Positions 6,181 through 7,563 of a stretch of DNA of 7,563 nucleotides are shown here, in pieces. Below the pieces are notes generated by a model. That model saw nothing but the letters and a program-made list of their open reading frames with translations, was not told the DNA's origin and ran no database searches. Origin of the DNA: Planktothrix sp. UBA8402 (GTDB lineage Bacteria > Cyanobacteriota > Cyanobacteriia > Cyanobacteriales > Microcoleaceae); the NCBI GenBank assembly GCA_003456035.1, contig DMPJ01000250.1, forward strand, positions 180 through 7,742, in the 5' to 3' direction. The translations under genes and the position numbers were made by a program. Position 1 is the stretch's first letter. The number at the start of each line of letters is the position of its first letter.

Positions 6181-6759
6181 TTAATTGGATAGGTTGTCTA
6201 AATCTAAATTTAGTTTTAGCACATTAACTCCTGGTTCTCCAAAAATTCCTAAAAATCTATTTTCAGTATTTTTATTAACTAGATCCTCCACTTGATTAGG
6301 ATTCAAAGAACGCGCCTTAGCTACTCGTTGAATTTGGGCGTTTGCGGCTTGAATACTAATATGAGGATCTAACCCTGAACCCGATGAATAAACTAAATCC
6401 GCCGTGGGAATAATATTATTAGATTGGAGTTGATCAATTCGTTCTGTTACTTTTTTTAACAAATCTGGATTACTCGGTGCTAAATTACTTCCTCCTGAAA
6501 TTCCCGTTGCTAAACTATTGTTAACGGGGCTATAATCAACGCTACTCGGACGGGATATAAAATAACGATTGGAGGTAAAATTTTGACCGATTAAAGCCGA
6601 ACCCACAATCTCTCCTTGAGGATTTTTGAGCAAACTTCCATTCGCTTGAAATGGGAAAATTGATTGACCGATTATTAGAATCAAAACTGGATATAAAATA
6701 GCCGTTAAAACCCATAAAACTAGGGTAGTGCGGATGGCGGTTAACAAATCTCTAAACAT
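6181..6759 (-). CDS. kdpC: Potassium-transporting ATPase subunit C
   Basis: The 192-residue protein is a full-length KdpC. It has one N-terminal transmembrane segment (about 10-32, after MFRDLLTAIR), then QANGSLL at 38-44, GSALIGQNF at 53-61, YFISRPSSVDYSP at 66-78, SGGSNLAPSNPDL at 88-100 and the hallmark SGSGLDPHIS at 126-135, followed by AQIQRVAKAR at 141-150. KdpC has a single membrane anchor with a periplasm-facing domain, sits in the KdpFABC complex, and is thought to raise the ATP affinity of KdpB or support assembly. It follows the small kdpF-like gene after 48 nt and precedes kdpD by 2 nt, in the expected order. No strong Shine-Dalgarno is visible before the ATG. No key motif is missing. 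Confidence 0.96.
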   Translation of the reverse strand: MFRDLLTAIRTTLVLWVLTAILYPVLILIIGQSIFPFQANGSLLKNPQGEIVGSALIGQNFTSNRYFISRPSSVDYSPVNNSLATGISGGSNLAPSNPDLLKKVTERIDQLQSNNIIPTADLVYSSGSGLDPHISIQAANAQIQRVAKARSLNPNQVEDLVNKNTENRFLGIFGEPGVNVLKLNLDLDNLSN

Positions 6760-6802
6760 AGTATATTTTGAAATTGAAAGTACATTTTTTGAGGACTTGA
6801 CT

Positions 6803-6815
6803 GGTTTTTAAAACC
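6803..6815. repeat. Short palindrome GGTTTT-T-AAAACC over the kdpF-like stop codon
   Basis: GGTTTT (6803-6808) and AAAACC (6810-6815) are perfect inverted arms around one base, spanning the end of the kdpF-like gene. The arms are mostly A/T and only 6 bp, so chance is a real possibility. Function is not supported. Confidence 0.3.
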
Positions 6816-7077
6816 GTTCAGGTTGTAAAATTACAGCCAATAAATAGAGAGCAATGGCTATCGTGACTAAAATTAAAACTCCAATAGCCCAAGCTGCTTT
6901 GCGGGTTATTTCTTCTCCTGTTGCTGCATAAATTACAGGGGCAAAGATTAAATTACAGGATAACAGAAAAAACAGAGAAATGGGTAAAAGGTTGCGTTTA
7001 CCTTGAGTTTGGATTAAGGAAATTATCCCTTTAAATTCACTAGGTAATATTGAATTAAAATCATCTGATATTTTCAT
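6808..7077 (-). CDS. kdpF: Enlarged KdpF-like small membrane subunit (cyanobacterial kdpG position)
   Basis: The 89-residue protein has two hydrophobic segments, about 31-51 and 62-85. Its last 25 residues, from IGVLILVTIAIALYLL through to the terminal PERF, match the single-helix KdpF peptide (about 29 aa in E. coli, ending in ERF). The first 55 residues are extra. They comprise a polar start followed by a signal-like helix ending in IYAATGEE, so the mature form might be only the second helix. KdpF stabilises the KdpABC complex in the membrane. E. coli kdpF precedes kdpA, whereas this gene lies between kdpB and kdpC, the place of kdpG in Anabaena kdp operons. The start has a good Shine-Dalgarno, AGGAG, at 7088-7084. 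The link to KdpF rests on the C-terminal match and on context. Confidence 0.82.
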   Translation of the reverse strand: MKISDDFNSILPSEFKGIISLIQTQGKRNLLPISLFFLLSCNLIFAPVIYAATGEEITRKAAWAIGVLILVTIAIALYLLAVILQPERF

Positions 7078-7083
7078 TTTTTA

Positions 7084-7088
7084 CTCCT
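7084..7088 (-). promoter_or_regulatory. Strong Shine-Dalgarno of the kdpF-like gene
   Basis: AGGAG on the minus strand lies 6 nt before the ATG at 7077. It is the clearest ribosome-binding site in the window and fixes the start of the enlarged KdpF, supporting the extra N-terminal segment as translated. Confidence 0.75.
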
Positions 7089-7101
7089 ATTTTTTTACCA
7101 C

Positions 7102-7116
7102 AGAAACCCGGTTTCT
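7102..7116. repeat. Palindrome AGAAACCCGGTTTCT between kdpB and the kdpF-like gene
   Basis: AGAAACC (7102-7108) and GGTTTCT (7110-7116) are perfect reverse complements around one base. The site lies in the 41-nt gap directly after the kdpB stop and before the kdpF ribosome site. In RNA it would form a six-pair stem with a three-base loop. I recall AGAAACC/GGTTTCT motifs as frequent dispersed repeats in Oscillatoriales genomes, which is memory rather than evidence from this window. It has no T-run fitting a full terminator in the minus direction. Confidence 0.6.
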
Positions 7117-7118
7117 TT

Positions 7119-7563
7119 TTATATTAAACCAATAACAGCGATGATGCTATCAATCATTTTAATTCCAATAAAGGGCGCAATGATTCCTCCTAATCCATAA
7201 ATCAAAATATTTTCTCTAAGTAATTGATTAGCACTAACGGGGCGAAACTTAACCCCTTTTAAGGCTAAAGGAATTAAGGCTGGGATAATTAAAGCATTAT
7301 AAATTAGGGCGGATAAAATAGCCGATTGACTACTCCCTAACCCCATAATATTTAAACTGCCAATACCCGCAGCAGAAAACATCGCTGGAATGATCGCAAA
7401 ATACTTAGCAATATCATTAGCAATAGAGAAAGTAGTTAACGCTCCACGAGTAATCAATAATTGCTTACCAATGGTGACTAAATCAATCAACTTTGTAGGA
7501 TCAGAATCTAAGTCAACCATATTCGCAGCTTCCTTTGCAGCTTGGGTTCCAGAATTCATTGCT
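7119..7563 (-). CDS. kdpB: Potassium-transporting ATPase subunit B, C-terminal 147 residues (5' part outside window)
   Basis: The frame is open to the right edge, so this is the C-terminal part of a protein normally about 680-700 residues long. The visible part begins [20 protein letters not shown], the end of the P domain. It continues through [15 protein letters not shown] and [19 protein letters not shown], then [24 protein letters not shown] and [19 protein letters not shown]. These are the last membrane helices of this P-type ATPase. The Asp/Lys pair in NDIAK (codons 7415-7413 and 7406-7404) corresponds to the membrane D583/K586 dipole of E. coli KdpB. KdpB hydrolyses ATP to drive K+ uptake through KdpA. 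The DKTGT phosphorylation site lies outside the window. The ATG at 7559 is internal methionine and not the start. The gene leads an operon with kdpF-like, kdpC and kdpD. Confidence 0.97.
   Translation of the reverse strand, partial: AMNSGTQAAKEAANMVDLDSDPTKLIDLVTIGKQLLITRGALTTFSIANDIAKYFAIIPAMFSAAGIGSLNIMGLGSSQSAILSALIYNALIIPALIPLALKGVKFRPVSANQLLRENILIYGLGGIIAPFIGIKMIDSIIAVIGLI

Noticed and set aside
7119..7559. A separate 146-aa membrane protein starting at the ATG at 7559
   Set aside because: The frame continues upstream past the window edge and the sequence is the C-terminal part of KdpB, so the methionine is internal.
1..7563. CRISPR array, tRNA, rRNA or transposase
   Set aside because: No spaced direct repeats, no cloverleaf-like sequence and no transposase motif or terminal inverted repeat pair were seen on either strand.

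Overview
The window looks like chromosomal DNA from a low-GC cyanobacterium, plausibly a filamentous Oscillatoriales-type organism such as Planktothrix or a relative. Three things support this. Four copies of the HIP1 octamer GCGATCGC occur in 7.5 kb (592-599, 2825-2832, 3894-3901, 5199-5206). The kdp operon has the cyanobacterial form, with a KdpD that lacks a histidine kinase and an enlarged KdpF/KdpG-type small subunit. The intergenic repeats (hairpin GCGAGCG/CGCTCGC, CTTNGTGY units, palindrome AGAAACCCGGTTTCT) are of kinds I remember from such genomes. The genus is an inference.

Layout. Positions 1-812 (minus) hold the first 270 codons of a PfkB-family, adenosine-kinase-like sugar kinase that runs off the left edge. 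A 173-bp divergent intergenic region separates it from a plus-strand two-domain kinase (986-2527), an APH-like phosphotransferase fused to an AAA_33/gluconate-kinase-like P-loop domain. A repeat-bearing 228-bp gap follows, then a membrane-anchored or secreted GHL10 (DUF187) glycoside-hydrolase-like protein (2756-4009). Its stop codon directly abuts the stop codon of a convergent two-gene minus-strand operon. That operon encodes a Panacea-domain (DUF4065) protein (4398-4961) and, overlapping it by 8 nt, an unrecognised 131-residue protein (4010-4405). It reads as a candidate toxin-antitoxin pair. Its promoter candidate lies in the 68-bp gap after kdpD.

The right third (5030-7563, minus) is the distal part of a high-affinity potassium-uptake operon, transcribed kdpB (C-terminal end only), kdpF/kdpG-like, kdpC, short kdpD. 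KdpB is the P-type ATPase catalytic subunit, KdpC its periplasm-facing partner, and the small protein probably stabilises the complex. The truncated KdpD keeps only the Kdp-sensor ATPase-like and universal-stress-protein-like domains, so it cannot phosphorylate a KdpE by itself. kdpA and the rest of kdpB should lie beyond the right edge.

The least explained part of the window is the Panacea-linked 131-residue protein, which is the best candidate here for something undescribed. The kdp, GHL10 and kinase genes belong to known families. Gaps between genes are all shorter than 300 bp.
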